Shown piece by piece: positions 24,411-32,937 of a stretch of DNA of 64,000 nt (positions are counted from its first letter, which is position 1; each line of letters begins with the position of its first letter). Source of the DNA: Actinophytocola sp. Lineage in GTDB: Bacteria > Actinomycetota > Actinomycetes > Mycobacteriales > Pseudonocardiaceae. The DNA is taken from contig WHSS01000001.1 in assembly GCA_009379975.1 (NCBI GenBank), positions 1-64,000 on the forward strand, written 5' to 3'. Both the position numbers and the translations under genes were made by a program. A model generated the notes under the pieces. That model was not told where the DNA came from. It worked only from the letters and a program-made list of their open reading frames with translations, and ran no database searches.

Positions 24411-24482
24411 CTACTTGCAGTTCGAGCAGCACCCGCAGCCGGGTCCGCTGCATGAACCGCATCCGCATCCACACCCTTGCAT
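24411..24482 (-). CDS. Possible 23-residue cysteine-rich peptide (metallothionein-like)
   Basis: An ATG at 24482 with GGAGG four bases upstream opens a 23-residue frame ending in TAG at 24411. Eight of 23 residues are cysteine, arranged C-x-C-x-C-xx-C, then C-x-C-C-xx-C, with only Gly, Ser, Pro, Asn and two polar ends between. This spacing is what metal-thiolate peptides look like. The frame continues upstream to a GTG that would add a Tyr/Glu/Gly-rich stretch made by tandem repeats, but that start has no ribosome site. It lies between tRNA-Val and the divergent monooxygenase gene. Expression is unproven, and chance in high-GC DNA cannot be excluded. Confidence 0.45.
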   Translation of the reverse strand: MQGCGCGCGSCSGPGCGCCSNCK

Positions 24483-24487
24483 ACGAC

Positions 24488-24512
24488 CTCCGTACTCTCC
24501 GTACTCTCCGTA
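24488..24512. repeat. Tandem 9-base repeat before the cysteine-rich peptide frame
   Basis: CTCCGTACT occurs at 24488-24496 and 24497-24505, with a partial third copy at 24506-24512. On the minus strand the unit is AGTACGGAG, so each copy carries a GGAG word, and the last one lies in the GGAGG that precedes the ATG at 24482. Slippage here would change the number of possible ribosome sites. Confidence 0.7.
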
Positions 24513-24662
24513 TCGCGGTATGCGCACAACGCTACAAGTGCACACGGGTGAACGACTACCGCCAGCCGGGCGAGGCCGCGGAGCTTGGCGATTACGGGGC
24601 GACACCGCCATCATTCGGATACCATGGGTATTTGAATCGGACGCGACAGCGGAGGCAGAGCC

Positions 24663-26198
24663 ATGCCAAGCGAAGGTCCTGACCACGAAGTGGTGATCGT
24701 CGGCGCCGGCTTCGCGGGTATTTGCGCGGCGATCCGGCTGCGGAACGCGGGCATCAAAGACTTCGTCATGCTGGAGCGCGCCGACGACATCGGTGGCACC
24801 TGGCGTGACAACCGCTATCCCGGCGTCGCCGTCGACATCCCCTCGGTGACCTACCAGTTCAGCTTCGCGCAGACCAGCGACTGGCGCCGGGTGTTCGCGC
24901 GGGGCTCGGAGGTCAAGTCCTACGTCGACGACGTCGCCGACACCTACGGCATCCGATCGCACGTCCGGTTCGGCCGGGAGGTGATCGACGCCGAGTTCGA
25001 CGAAGGCCGTCACCACTGGGTGATCAAGACCGCCGACGGGCGGGTGGTCACCGCGCGGTTCCTGCTCTCCGCGCATGGCATCTTCTCCACCGCGAGCCTG
25101 CCCGACATCGAGGGCATCGAGCGGTTCGAGGGCAAGACCATCCACACCTTGCATTGGGACCACGACCACGACTTGACCGGCGAGCGGGTCGCGGTGATCG
25201 GCACGGGCGCGTCCTCGGTGCAGCTGGTGCCTGAGATCGCCAAGCACGTCTCCCGGCTCGAGGTGTTTCAGCGGACGCCGATCTGGGTCGTGCCGCGGCC
25301 CGATGTGAAGGTCGCTCCCGCGGTGCGCAAGGCGTTCGCGGCGTTCCCGCCCGCGCGGTGGGCGGCACGGGCCGCCGTGAGCACCGGGATCGAGCTGGCG
25401 ATGCTGTTCGGCGTCACCAACCACGCGCGACTACCGTTCCTGGTGAAGTCCATCCGGCGGCTGTCCGAACGGCATCTCGCTCAGCAGGTCGCCGACCCCG
25501 AGCTGCGGGAACGACTCCGGCCGCGGTACGAGTTCGGCTGCAAGCGGCCCGCGCTGTCCAACGACTACTGGCGGACCTTCAACGCCGAGCATGTCGAGCT
25601 CGTCACCGACTCGATCCGGCGGATCCTGCCGCATGGGATCGAGACCACCGGCGGCCGGGTTCACGAGATCGACACCCTGGTCCTGGCGACGGGGTTCAAG
25701 TTCCTGGAGTACGACTCGATGCCCGGGTACGCGCTACGCGGCGAGGGCAAGGTCGACATCCGGGATTGGTGGCTGGAGAACCGGTTCCAGGCGTACGAAG
25801 GCATCAGCGTTCCCGGCTTCCCGAACCTCTTCCTCATCCCGGCACCGCATTTCGCCACCAGCTGGTCTTGGCTGGTCATGGTGGAGGCGCAGACTCGGCA
25901 CGCCGAACGCGTCATCTCGCATGTCAGGTCCCGCGGTGCGACGTACGCCGCCGTCCGCTCCGACGCGCACAATCGCTTCTACGGCGCAATGCGGCACAAA
26001 CACGAGAAGACCCTGTTCCTCGACCCGTCGTGCGCGGGCTCGAACAGCTACTACTTGGACCGCGACGGGTTGCCGTCGGTGGTGCGACCGCAGTCCAGCG
26101 TTACCGCGCGCTGGCGGGCGAATCACTTCCCGCTGAGCGACTACGAGTTGCGCACCGCCGCCACCGAGCGGCCGGAGACGGCCGTTGTGCCCAGCTGA
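24663..26198 (+). CDS. FAD/NADPH-dependent flavin monooxygenase (Baeyer-Villiger/FMO type)
   Basis: 511 residues. The N-terminal FAD fold has VVIVGAGFAGICAAIRL (GxGxxG at 14-19) and the DDIGGTWRDNRYPGVAVD region; the Baeyer-Villiger fingerprint F-x-G-x3-H-T-x2-W-D is intact as FEGKTIHTLHWD (about residues 155-166); the second nucleotide fold is VAVIGTGASSVQLVPEI. It should insert one oxygen from O2 into a ketone or oxidise a soft nucleophile, using NADPH. The substrate is not evident, and the neighbours do not form a pathway with it. It converges with the lipoprotein-like gene with a 14-base gap. Confidence 0.9.
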   Translation: MPSEGPDHEVVIVGAGFAGICAAIRLRNAGIKDFVMLERADDIGGTWRDNRYPGVAVDIPSVTYQFSFAQTSDWRRVFARGSEVKSYVDDVADTYGIRSHVRFGREVIDAEFDEGRHHWVIKTADGRVVTARFLLSAHGIFSTASLPDIEGIERFEGKTIHTLHWDHDHDLTGERVAVIGTGASSVQLVPEIAKHVSRLEVFQRTPIWVVPRPDVKVAPAVRKAFAAFPPARWAARAAVSTGIELAMLFGVTNHARLPFLVKSIRRLSERHLAQQVADPELRERLRPRYEFGCKRPALSNDYWRTFNAEHVELVTDSIRRILPHGIETTGGRVHEIDTLVLATGFKFLEYDSMPGYALRGEGKVDIRDWWLENRFQAYEGISVPGFPNLFLIPAPHFATSWSWLVMVEAQTRHAERVISHVRSRGATYAAVRSDAHNRFYGAMRHKHEKTLFLDPSCAGSNSYYLDRDGLPSVVRPQSSVTARWRANHFPLSDYELRTAATERPETAVVPS

Positions 26199-26212
26199 CG
26201 CGTCCGACAAGA

Positions 26213-26824
26213 TCAGGAGTCAACGACCTCGACGGTGAGCGCGAACGGCCGACCTTGACCGTCGGTGGCGGTGATGCGGGCGGTTCCCGGCCGCACAGCG
26301 TGGATTTCCCACTGCTGGACGGGCGATTCGGCGATGTTGGCGATCGTGTCCAGACGCACCGCTGCGTCGCTGATCTCCGGGTCGGCGTTGACGGGGTTAG
26401 CAAGGCTCAGCATGGCCGTCTCACCGACCCGAAGCCGCACGGTGGCCTCGTGCTCGGCGATGGTCACCGTCTCATTCGCGATGTCCCGCGGAGACGGAGC
26501 TGGGTCAGAAGGCGGATCAGAAGCCGACGCCGGGGGTGAGCCGGGCGAGGCTGGCTCTCTCCCATCGTCTCCACCGCCGTCGCCGGTGCAGGACGCGAGC
26601 AGGAACAGCACAAAGCACGTGGCGGCGACCTCAAAAAGGCCGCCGCCACGTACTCCTGCGGTCCCAGGCCGTGTCTGACGGATCCGTGGTCGCGCTATTC
26701 GCGCCCAGATGGTCCCTGGCTGTGTTGTCGGAATGCCCGAGTACAACCCGGTACGAGGGCATCCCTTCGCCTTGCCAGGAACCATCTGGATCACGAATCC
26801 CATCGGCCGAGATCCGTCAGACAC
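26213..26824 (-). CDS. Lipoprotein-like secreted protein with uncertain, disturbed start
   Basis: The frame encodes a lipobox LLASC followed by an acidic, Pro/Ser-rich linker and a domain with VRLRVGETAMLSLAN and HAVRPGTARITATD, which has the look of an Ig-like or chagasin-like inhibitor fold; that is a guess. The in-frame starts (GTG 26824, ATG 26803, ATG 26785) lie far upstream inside a large inverted repeat. A good ribosome site (AGGAG) is followed by a GTG at 26649, but this is one base out of frame with the lipobox. So either an unusual start is used or a frameshift in the T-run near 26635 hides the real N-terminus. It follows the M36 protease gene on the same strand. Confidence 0.55.
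   Translation of the reverse strand: MSDGSRPMGFVIQMVPGKAKGCPRTGLYSGIPTTQPGTIWARIARPRIRQTRPGTAGVRGGGLFEVAATCFVLFLLASCTGDGGGDDGREPASPGSPPASASDPPSDPAPSPRDIANETVTIAEHEATVRLRVGETAMLSLANPVNADPEISDAAVRLDTIANIAESPVQQWEIHAVRPGTARITATDGQGRPFALTVEVVDS
26672..26823. repeat. 150-base multi-arm inverted repeat between the M36 protease gene and the lipoprotein-like gene
   Basis: Three nested pairs are visible: TGTCTGACGGATC (26672-26684) with its exact complement at 26811-26823; CAGATGGTCCCTGGC (26706-26720) with 26774-26788 (one mismatch); and an inner AATGCCC / GGGCAT pair (26732-26738, 26757-26762). The element could fold into one long hairpin. It begins 14 bases downstream of the M36 stop and may terminate that gene, or be an inserted palindromic element that pushed apart the next gene from its start. 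Confidence 0.75.
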
Positions 26825-26836
26825 TGCCTACACGGC

Positions 26837-29800
26837 CTAGTCGTCACGCAGGATGATCCTCTCCAGGATGCTCCGCTGCGCCCGGATCTCGCCGGCGGTA
26901 GCCGCCGGATCCATTCGCACCGTCTCCGCCGTCAGCATCGCTTCACCGAAGGTGCTGTCGAGCGTCCCGTCGCCGTTGGTGTCGACCGGGGTGTCGAACT
27001 TGAACACGCCGTCGGCGAAGTTCAGCCACGCCGCCAGTGCCTTCTCGTCGAACTGCACGGTTTCCGGTGCTTTGGCAGGCGCTTGGAGGATCCGCTCGCC
27101 GTCGGCCCGGTCCAGCGGGTCGTTGAACACCAGGCTGAAGAACACCGCGATATCCAGGTAGCACTGCAGCGTCTCCGGCGAGTAGTCGTTCGGCGGCTGC
27201 GTCCGGTACTGGCCGTGCCACCAGCCGTGTCCTCTCGCCTGCTCGGCATTGCCGGTCACGATGATGGTCGCGGTGTCCGAATCGGACCCGCCGTCATCGT
27301 CTTCGACGCCTGCCCCGACTTCGTACAGGCAGGCGTCCACGTACGCGTGGGTCGCCTCGAGGGTGACGTCACGCGGCTGCACGCTCGGGCTCTTCGCCGG
27401 GTCGGTCAGCGGCGGGTTCACCAACGACGTCTCGGTGTCGCTGGTCCCGTCGCCCCACAACCAGGTGAAGATAAGGTCGTCACTGCCAGGGTCGGTCGCA
27501 TTGACCGGGAGGGTCAGATCCTCGCCCGCCTCGAGCACGTTGGCCGACACGCCGTCGTAGACCTGTTCGCCCGACTTGTCGATCGTCGCCGTCGGATCGA
27601 CGTTGGCCACCACCGCATCGGCGGTCTCCGTGGTCGACGTCAGGCTGTCGAAGCCCGTCACGGCGACTTCGAACGTGCCGTTGTCGCCGTAGGTGTGATC
27701 GACGGAGAACGTCAGCGTCGCATCCGGCCGGTTGTTTTCCTCCACGCCGGTCAGTGCTTGCGCGCCTTGCCCGTCGTCGAAGTCGATCGTCGCCGACAGA
27801 TCGGTCAGCCAGCCGGGGTCGGAGACCACTCCGGACACGGTGACCGTCCCGCCTTCATCGATCGGGGCGATCGCGTTGATCGACACCGACGGCGCCACGT
27901 TGGTCACGGTCACCGTCGTGGAGTCCGTCGCTGTGTTGCCGAACGCGTCGGTGACCTGCAGGCCGATCGTGCGGACACCGTGGATGCCGACCAGGTCGAA
28001 CGTTGGCGAGACACCGGTCGCGTCGTCGTACTGCCCGTCGTTGTCGAAGTCCCACTCGTAGCCGGCGATAGCGCCCGAACTCGGGTCGGTGCCCTTCGCG
28101 GAACCGCTGCCGTCGAGGGTGACGTCGGTGCCTTCCGGCGTCTCGTACGGGCCGCCCGCGTCCGCGGTCGGCAGGCATTCCGCGGGCACCGTGAAGTCCT
28201 CGGTCGGCACGGCGTGCAGGCCGTTGGAGACGGCGTCGGTGCCCATGCCGCGGCCGGCGAACGCGGTCCACAGCGCGCAACGGTTGTTCCCGCCCGCGGC
28301 CTGGTCGGCGGCCAGGATCCCATCGCGGGCAGCAAGGAACGTGGGGTTGGGAGCGGCGGTCACCCGCATGCCGTCGAGCATCACCTGGGTTGTGGTGTTG
28401 ATGCCTAGCAGCGTGCGGATGTCGTACATCGTCGCTGCCCAGATCTCGCCGTTGCGGTGGGGCGAGTTGACGCTGGTGCTGTAGTTGCCGTACGTCCATG
28501 GGTGCACGTCGTAGGCCGAGTTCCGGATACCTCTGGTCGCGTTGCCTGTGACGTATTCGCCGACGACGGCGTCGTTCCAGCGGAACATCGAGATCGCGTC
28601 GCTCCACCCTTCGCCGAGCGAACCGGTCTGGTTGGTCGCGGCGCTCATGCCGCCGGGGATGAGGCGGTTGGAGACGCCGTGGCCGTACTCGTGCGCGATG
28701 ACGTCGCCGTCCATGCTGCCGTCCCGGTAGGGGCGGTTGGGGCGGATCCACAGGTACATCTGCATCCGTGAACTGGTGCCGTCCGGGTTGAACGAGAAGT
28801 TGGCATTGTTCGCGCAGCGAATGTCGTTGGGCGGTGTCGCCTGGTCCTGGCACCCGAAGTCGAAGCCGTCGTGGGCTTCTGCGAGGACCGGGTCTCCGCC
28901 CGAGCCGCCGCGGCCGAAGTTGTCGACCTGGAAGTTGCCCGACGCCTCGTTGAACCCGAAGCCGTAGAGCCAGTCGTGCATATCGTTGGTGTAGTAGAAA
29001 AGCTGGGTGATGATCGCGTCCCGGTCGGCGTCGATTGCGGCCTGCCAGTCGGCGTCCGGGATGTTCGCGAAGTCGGTGTCGTCGATCGTCGAGAGGTTGC
29101 GCCACGCGTCGGTGAACGCGTAGTTGAAGTGCGCGTCGGCGTTCGACGGCTGGTACTCGTCGTTGGCGTTGTTGTTGTCGCGGTCCAGATAGGCATTGAC
29201 ATTGTTGCCGCTGGTGGTCGTTCCCGCGGCCCAATCGCCATCCAGCCCGGTGAACGGCACGACGGCGCGCGCCGGGCTGTTGTCCGGGTGCTCACCGGTG
29301 AAAACCGTGCCTTCGTCTCCGGCGTGCGAGTAGCGGCTGTTGTGCTCGAGCACCTCGCCAGTGCCGGCGTCGACGACCGATTCGTGCCATGAGCTACCCG
29401 AGACCTCGACGTCGGTGAGCCAGGACAGCCGGAGTCCGTCGTCGATCCGTGCCCAGACCAGTTCGGCGCTCACCTGCGACGGCTTCTTCAGGCCCTTGGC
29501 GTATGGGTTGGCGAACTTGTGCTTGCCCTTGCCCTTCGTGGCTGAGTTCTTCGGCGGCTTCTTGGTGCCCGCTCCGCCTCGCTCGGCGGCGATGCCGATG
29601 GCCTCACCGGCGGTGAGCTTGGTCGTTCCGCTGGTGTCGTCGGGGGAGACCTGGCCGTTGACGATCACCAGCCTGCCCTGTGAATCGACCACGGCGGAGA
29701 GCCGTCCATGGTGAACCGAGATTTCGTCGTAGGCTTGCTCGAGGGTCACGTAGGTGACGCCGTCCTGCTGAAGCGACGACTCGACCGACAGCGAAGCGAC

Positions 29801-30076
29801 TTCGCGAGCACTGAGGCCGAAGGTGTCTCTGTTCTGGCGGACGTAGTTCTGCATCGTCACGCCGGCCGGACGGCTCGATGGTTCGGTGAGATATCCGCCG
29901 CTGTGGAAGACCGAGACTCTTCCGGTGTCTTCGTCGACCGTGACGTGGTCCCGCTCCTCGGCCGCAGCAGGCGCCGCGATCGCCAGCGCGACCAGGAGGC
30001 CCGCCAGGAGTGCGCCGATGGAGACCAGGGCGGTGAACCTAGTTCTGACCGGAGGGCGGGAACGGATCGCAGCCAT
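26837..30076 (-). CDS. Secreted M36 (fungalysin-type) metalloprotease with PKD repeats
   Basis: 1079 residues. A signal peptide (arginines, then ALVSIGALLAGLLVALAIA, cut near APAAAEE) is followed by an FTP-type propeptide to about residue 230. The M36 catalytic domain has the zinc motif HEYGH (near residue 460) in DGDVIAHEYGHGVSN and the third ligand in TGSLGEGWSDAISMF. Three PKD-like domains follow (about residues 630-910; one has GYEWDFDNDGQYDD), then a C-terminal domain of 130 residues with TNGDGTLDSTFGEA. It is an extracellular protease with repeats that may bind surfaces or polymers. Confidence 0.93.
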   Translation of the reverse strand: MAAIRSRPPVRTRFTALVSIGALLAGLLVALAIAAPAAAEERDHVTVDEDTGRVSVFHSGGYLTEPSSRPAGVTMQNYVRQNRDTFGLSAREVASLSVESSLQQDGVTYVTLEQAYDEISVHHGRLSAVVDSQGRLVIVNGQVSPDDTSGTTKLTAGEAIGIAAERGGAGTKKPPKNSATKGKGKHKFANPYAKGLKKPSQVSAELVWARIDDGLRLSWLTDVEVSGSSWHESVVDAGTGEVLEHNSRYSHAGDEGTVFTGEHPDNSPARAVVPFTGLDGDWAAGTTTSGNNVNAYLDRDNNNANDEYQPSNADAHFNYAFTDAWRNLSTIDDTDFANIPDADWQAAIDADRDAIITQLFYYTNDMHDWLYGFGFNEASGNFQVDNFGRGGSGGDPVLAEAHDGFDFGCQDQATPPNDIRCANNANFSFNPDGTSSRMQMYLWIRPNRPYRDGSMDGDVIAHEYGHGVSNRLIPGGMSAATNQTGSLGEGWSDAISMFRWNDAVVGEYVTGNATRGIRNSAYDVHPWTYGNYSTSVNSPHRNGEIWAATMYDIRTLLGINTTTQVMLDGMRVTAAPNPTFLAARDGILAADQAAGGNNRCALWTAFAGRGMGTDAVSNGLHAVPTEDFTVPAECLPTADAGGPYETPEGTDVTLDGSGSAKGTDPSSGAIAGYEWDFDNDGQYDDATGVSPTFDLVGIHGVRTIGLQVTDAFGNTATDSTTVTVTNVAPSVSINAIAPIDEGGTVTVSGVVSDPGWLTDLSATIDFDDGQGAQALTGVEENNRPDATLTFSVDHTYGDNGTFEVAVTGFDSLTSTTETADAVVANVDPTATIDKSGEQVYDGVSANVLEAGEDLTLPVNATDPGSDDLIFTWLWGDGTSDTETSLVNPPLTDPAKSPSVQPRDVTLEATHAYVDACLYEVGAGVEDDDGGSDSDTATIIVTGNAEQARGHGWWHGQYRTQPPNDYSPETLQCYLDIAVFFSLVFNDPLDRADGERILQAPAKAPETVQFDEKALAAWLNFADGVFKFDTPVDTNGDGTLDSTFGEAMLTAETVRMDPAATAGEIRAQRSILERIILRDD

Positions 30077-30384
30077 CAGAGCCTCGTCTCATCGTGAACG
30101 CGCATGAAGGACAGGTCAGGGTCTGATTCGGCTTCGGAGTACGCCTTGCGGAAGTTGCGGATCCGCCCGGTATTCCCCCATATGGCGTAATCAGGGCTTT
30201 CGTGCTGCCGTGACTCTTCGTGTTAGCAGGGTGGCTTGATCGGGCCATGGCCTTGGTGAATCGAGCCACATCGCCTGCCGGATGTCGCTCGCGCAAGCGA
30301 CCATGACAGCGACCATTGACAAAGCCGCCGCTCATTTCGGCTCCAGCGTCGTAGCCGGCAACCTCACTCGCCTAAGGAGATCCG
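30077..30384. other. Divergent promoter region between the M36 protease and DUF4407 genes
   Basis: 308 bases without a gene. It holds a short palindrome GTCGCT-CGCGCA-AGCGAC near 30283-30300 and TTGACA near 30316, a possible -35 for the DUF4407 gene. The AT-richer stretch around 30170-30200 may contain the protease promoter. No operator is identified. Confidence 0.5.
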
Positions 30385-32010
30385 GTGTATCCCGCTGCCC
30401 CGACCGATTCGCCAGGCCACGTCACCCGCTCCGGAAGGCTCATGGTCTGGCTGGGTGGCGGAAACTGGCGGGACATCGCCGAGGACGACGAACGTTCGAC
30501 CTACCAGCTCGCCGGCGCCCTCGTGCTGCTCAACGCTCTGGCCGCGTGGCTGGTCGCGGTCGTCGCCGTGACGAGCATGAGCGAGGTCCACCCGACGCTC
30601 GCGGTGCTGATCACTCTGGTGCTCGGCTTGCTGGTCGGCGTGTTCGGCCGGGTACTCGCCAGCTCGCTCGCCGCCCGCAGCCGCTTCGCGCCGGGTGACA
30701 TCGTCAAAGGCATGGTCGCCGTGCTGATCGGCGTGGTGATCGGTGAGCTGGCCGTGCTGGCCGTCTTCACCGGCCCGGTCAACCGGGAGCTCGACAACCA
30801 GGTGGACGCCGCTCGCGCCGCGGTCATGAACGGCGCGCTGGCCGGCGAACTCGAGCAACGACGCACCGACCGCTCGCAGCTCGACGAGAAGATCGATGCC
30901 GCGATCGCGCGCCGTGACAGCGCGCGAGCCGTGGCCCGTTGTGAGGTCAGCCCGGCGCCGGGATGCCCGGACGAGCAGATCACCGGCGATCCCGGCCGCG
31001 CCGACGAGGCGCAGCAGGCCGAGCGCGCCCTGGCCGACGCGGAGCGTGACCTCGCGGCAGCGCGCGCGGACAGGGAGCGCAACGCCCCCGCGCTCGATGC
31101 CGAGATCGCGTCGACGACTGGGTTGCTCGCCGGCGACGTGGCCCGAGCGACGGACCTCGCTCGCGCCGACGTCGGGATCGACGCCAGGTGGCGCGCGATG
31201 CACACCTACACCACGGAAAACGACGTCGCGATGGTGCTCAGGCTCGGCATCGTCGCCTTCTTCGTGATGCTCAACCTGCTGCCGTTGCTGCTGCGGATCT
31301 GGCGCGGCCAGACCGGCCATGATCTGCGGGTTCAGGCCAGGCGTAGCCGCCTGCGTGCCGATGTGGCGGCCGAAACGGCGATCGCGGTCAAGCGTGCCGA
31401 GGTGCGGATGACCGAGGTCGGCGAAGCCGATTCCCTCGAGCGGCTCGAACGCCTCGCGCTTCCCGCGCCTGAGCGGGCGCGGTCGGATGATGATGCTGCT
31501 GAGGAGTCGCCTCGGAACTTGCCCGCGGTTGTCGAATCCGGCGACCTGGAACCCGTCTCGTCGCACCTCGCGCGCCGCGAATCGGGGCCACTCGACGCCC
31601 TGCCTGGGCCGCTGCCGAACCTCGCCCGCGCGGTGACCGGTGTAATGCGCCCTTTCATCCCGGAGCGGCTCTCGAACCTCCCCGCGAACCCGGTGAGGAC
31701 CGCGCGGACGTTGCTGGAGGACGTCGAGGAGTTCACGTTCTCGCTGACCAGGCGGCGCAAGGTCACCGTCGAATCGGACGAGCCAGACCCGGGCGACGTC
31801 CCTGAGACCAAGGCGACGCTGCGGCGCAGTGCGGTCGCGAGCCGGATCCTGGACTCGGCGGATGAGCGTCGCGACGTCCCGACGCAAGGACTAGCGCACG
31901 CCGAGGCTCGCCGGACGCTGCCACTGGGACAGCAGTTGCCCGAATTGCCGCGAGGCGATACTCGCGAGCTTCCCGCGGGCGAGCCGAAGGACTCCTCGGG
32001 TGTCACATAA
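30385..32010 (+). CDS. DUF4407 membrane protein
   Basis: 541 residues from a GTG with AAGGAG five bases upstream. Three helices near the N-terminus (about 43-65, 71-93 and 107-127), a long charged coiled-coil region (about 145-250) rich in Arg, Asp, Ala and Glu with one cysteine pair, a fourth helix (LRLGIVAFFVMLNLLPLLLRIW, about 280-300) and a long disordered C-tail match DUF4407. The family has no known function. The coiled coil between two membrane anchors suggests a scaffold or extracytoplasmic rod. A hairpin overlaps its last codons and stop. Confidence 0.85.
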   Translation: MYPAAPTDSPGHVTRSGRLMVWLGGGNWRDIAEDDERSTYQLAGALVLLNALAAWLVAVVAVTSMSEVHPTLAVLITLVLGLLVGVFGRVLASSLAARSRFAPGDIVKGMVAVLIGVVIGELAVLAVFTGPVNRELDNQVDAARAAVMNGALAGELEQRRTDRSQLDEKIDAAIARRDSARAVARCEVSPAPGCPDEQITGDPGRADEAQQAERALADAERDLAAARADRERNAPALDAEIASTTGLLAGDVARATDLARADVGIDARWRAMHTYTTENDVAMVLRLGIVAFFVMLNLLPLLLRIWRGQTGHDLRVQARRSRLRADVAAETAIAVKRAEVRMTEVGEADSLERLERLALPAPERARSDDDAAEESPRNLPAVVESGDLEPVSSHLARRESGPLDALPGPLPNLARAVTGVMRPFIPERLSNLPANPVRTARTLLEDVEEFTFSLTRRRKVTVESDEPDPGDVPETKATLRRSAVASRILDSADERRDVPTQGLAHAEARRTLPLGQQLPELPRGDTRELPAGEPKDSSGVT

Positions 32011-32035
32011 GCACCGAATGGGTCCTTCGGCTCGC
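31979..32035. terminator. Two-way terminator between convergent genes
   Basis: Perfect 14-base arms GCGAGCCGAAGGAC (31979-31992) and GTCCTTCGGCTCGC (32022-32035) enclose a loop that contains the TAA of the DUF4407 gene. The left arm is coding; the right arm ends eight bases before the stop of the lysyl-oxidase-like gene. Confidence 0.7.
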
Positions 32036-32042
32036 GGGTGCG

Positions 32043-32861
32043 CTAGTGCCCGTTGCCGTTGCCGTTTGAATTGCCGTTGCCGCGGGTCTTGGACGGGCCT
32101 TCATCGGCGGTAGGCCCGTATCCGAGGACCTTCACGGATGTGGTGCCATTCCGAGTTGACAGTGAGATGTCGACCCAAGTGCCGTTGTTGCCGTAGTCGC
32201 TCTCGGTGAAGACCCCGCGTGGATCAGCCGTTGCGTGCAACCGGTACTTGCCGTTGCCGAGCCCGGTGATGTCGATGTACTGGTCGGGCAGTCGCCATGA
32301 GTACGTGTCGCCCCAACCTACGGACACGCCCATGGTGAGGTTCAGCGAGGCTTGCGTGCCGCAGCCATGGTGGTCATAGGTCTGGCTTTGCGGTGCGCCA
32401 GGCAGCGAGAGGCGATAAGGGGTGGTGTCGAAGAAACAGAAGCCACCCTTCGACCCGGTACCGACATTGACGCCGTTGTCGAGTCGATCGAGTTCGTATA
32501 CCTCGAGGTCTTTCACGTGCCAGTGGTTGTGGCCGTCGCCGCCGTAGACGAGGTCGATGGGTACGTTGGCGGCCGACGGCGACCCGTCGGAGTCATAGAC
32601 GCGTTGCGAAGTCGTGAACTGCGATGCCGTGTCCGGACGGGACGCGGCCAACTCGAAGGGGCCCTCGCCGACGTTGACGATCGTGGCCGAGAAGCGGAGC
32701 AACGTCCGTCCGCTGGACGTGGTCTCTACGATCAGGTCGTCCAGCCTGGCCATACCCAGATCCGGCGACATCGGGGTAGCCGCGGAGCCGGAGCCGGGAG
32801 CGGAAACGAGTGTGCCGGCCAGCGCGGTCGCGGCCACGGTCAGCCAGAAACGACGGGACAC
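32043..32861 (-). CDS. Secreted lysyl-oxidase-family protein
   Basis: 272 residues from a GTG with GGAGG five bases upstream (a longer frame reaches 32897). A signal peptide (SRRFWLTVAATALAGTLVSA) leads to a domain with the lysyl-oxidase copper site HNHWHVKDLEVYEL, preceded by LVYGGDGHN, and FCFFDTTPYRL plus QTYDHHGCG, all typical of bacterial PF01186 proteins. The C-terminus is a short Gly/Asn repeat. In animals the family makes aldehydes on lysines; bacterial substrates are mostly unknown. It is probably exported, next to other secreted proteins here. Confidence 0.88.
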   Translation of the reverse strand: MSRRFWLTVAATALAGTLVSAPGSGSAATPMSPDLGMARLDDLIVETTSSGRTLLRFSATIVNVGEGPFELAASRPDTASQFTTSQRVYDSDGSPSAANVPIDLVYGGDGHNHWHVKDLEVYELDRLDNGVNVGTGSKGGFCFFDTTPYRLSLPGAPQSQTYDHHGCGTQASLNLTMGVSVGWGDTYSWRLPDQYIDITGLGNGKYRLHATADPRGVFTESDYGNNGTWVDISLSTRNGTTSVKVLGYGPTADEGPSKTRGNGNSNGNGNGH

Positions 32862-32937
32862 GGGAACCTCCAAGGGGAGAGGCCGGGCGCGCCGCACGAC
32901 GCGCCCGGCCGTTGCTGGAACTCAGCGAATCGAAGGG

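Noticed and set aside
24415..24696. Plus-strand His/Pro-rich peptide opposite the cysteine-rich frame
   Set aside because: No ribosome site before its start, and the HPHPHP run is simply the complement of the GCGC codons on the other strand.
27083..29392. Plus-strand open frames opposite the M36 protease gene
   Set aside because: No ribosome site or recognisable domain; antisense frames in high-GC coding DNA.
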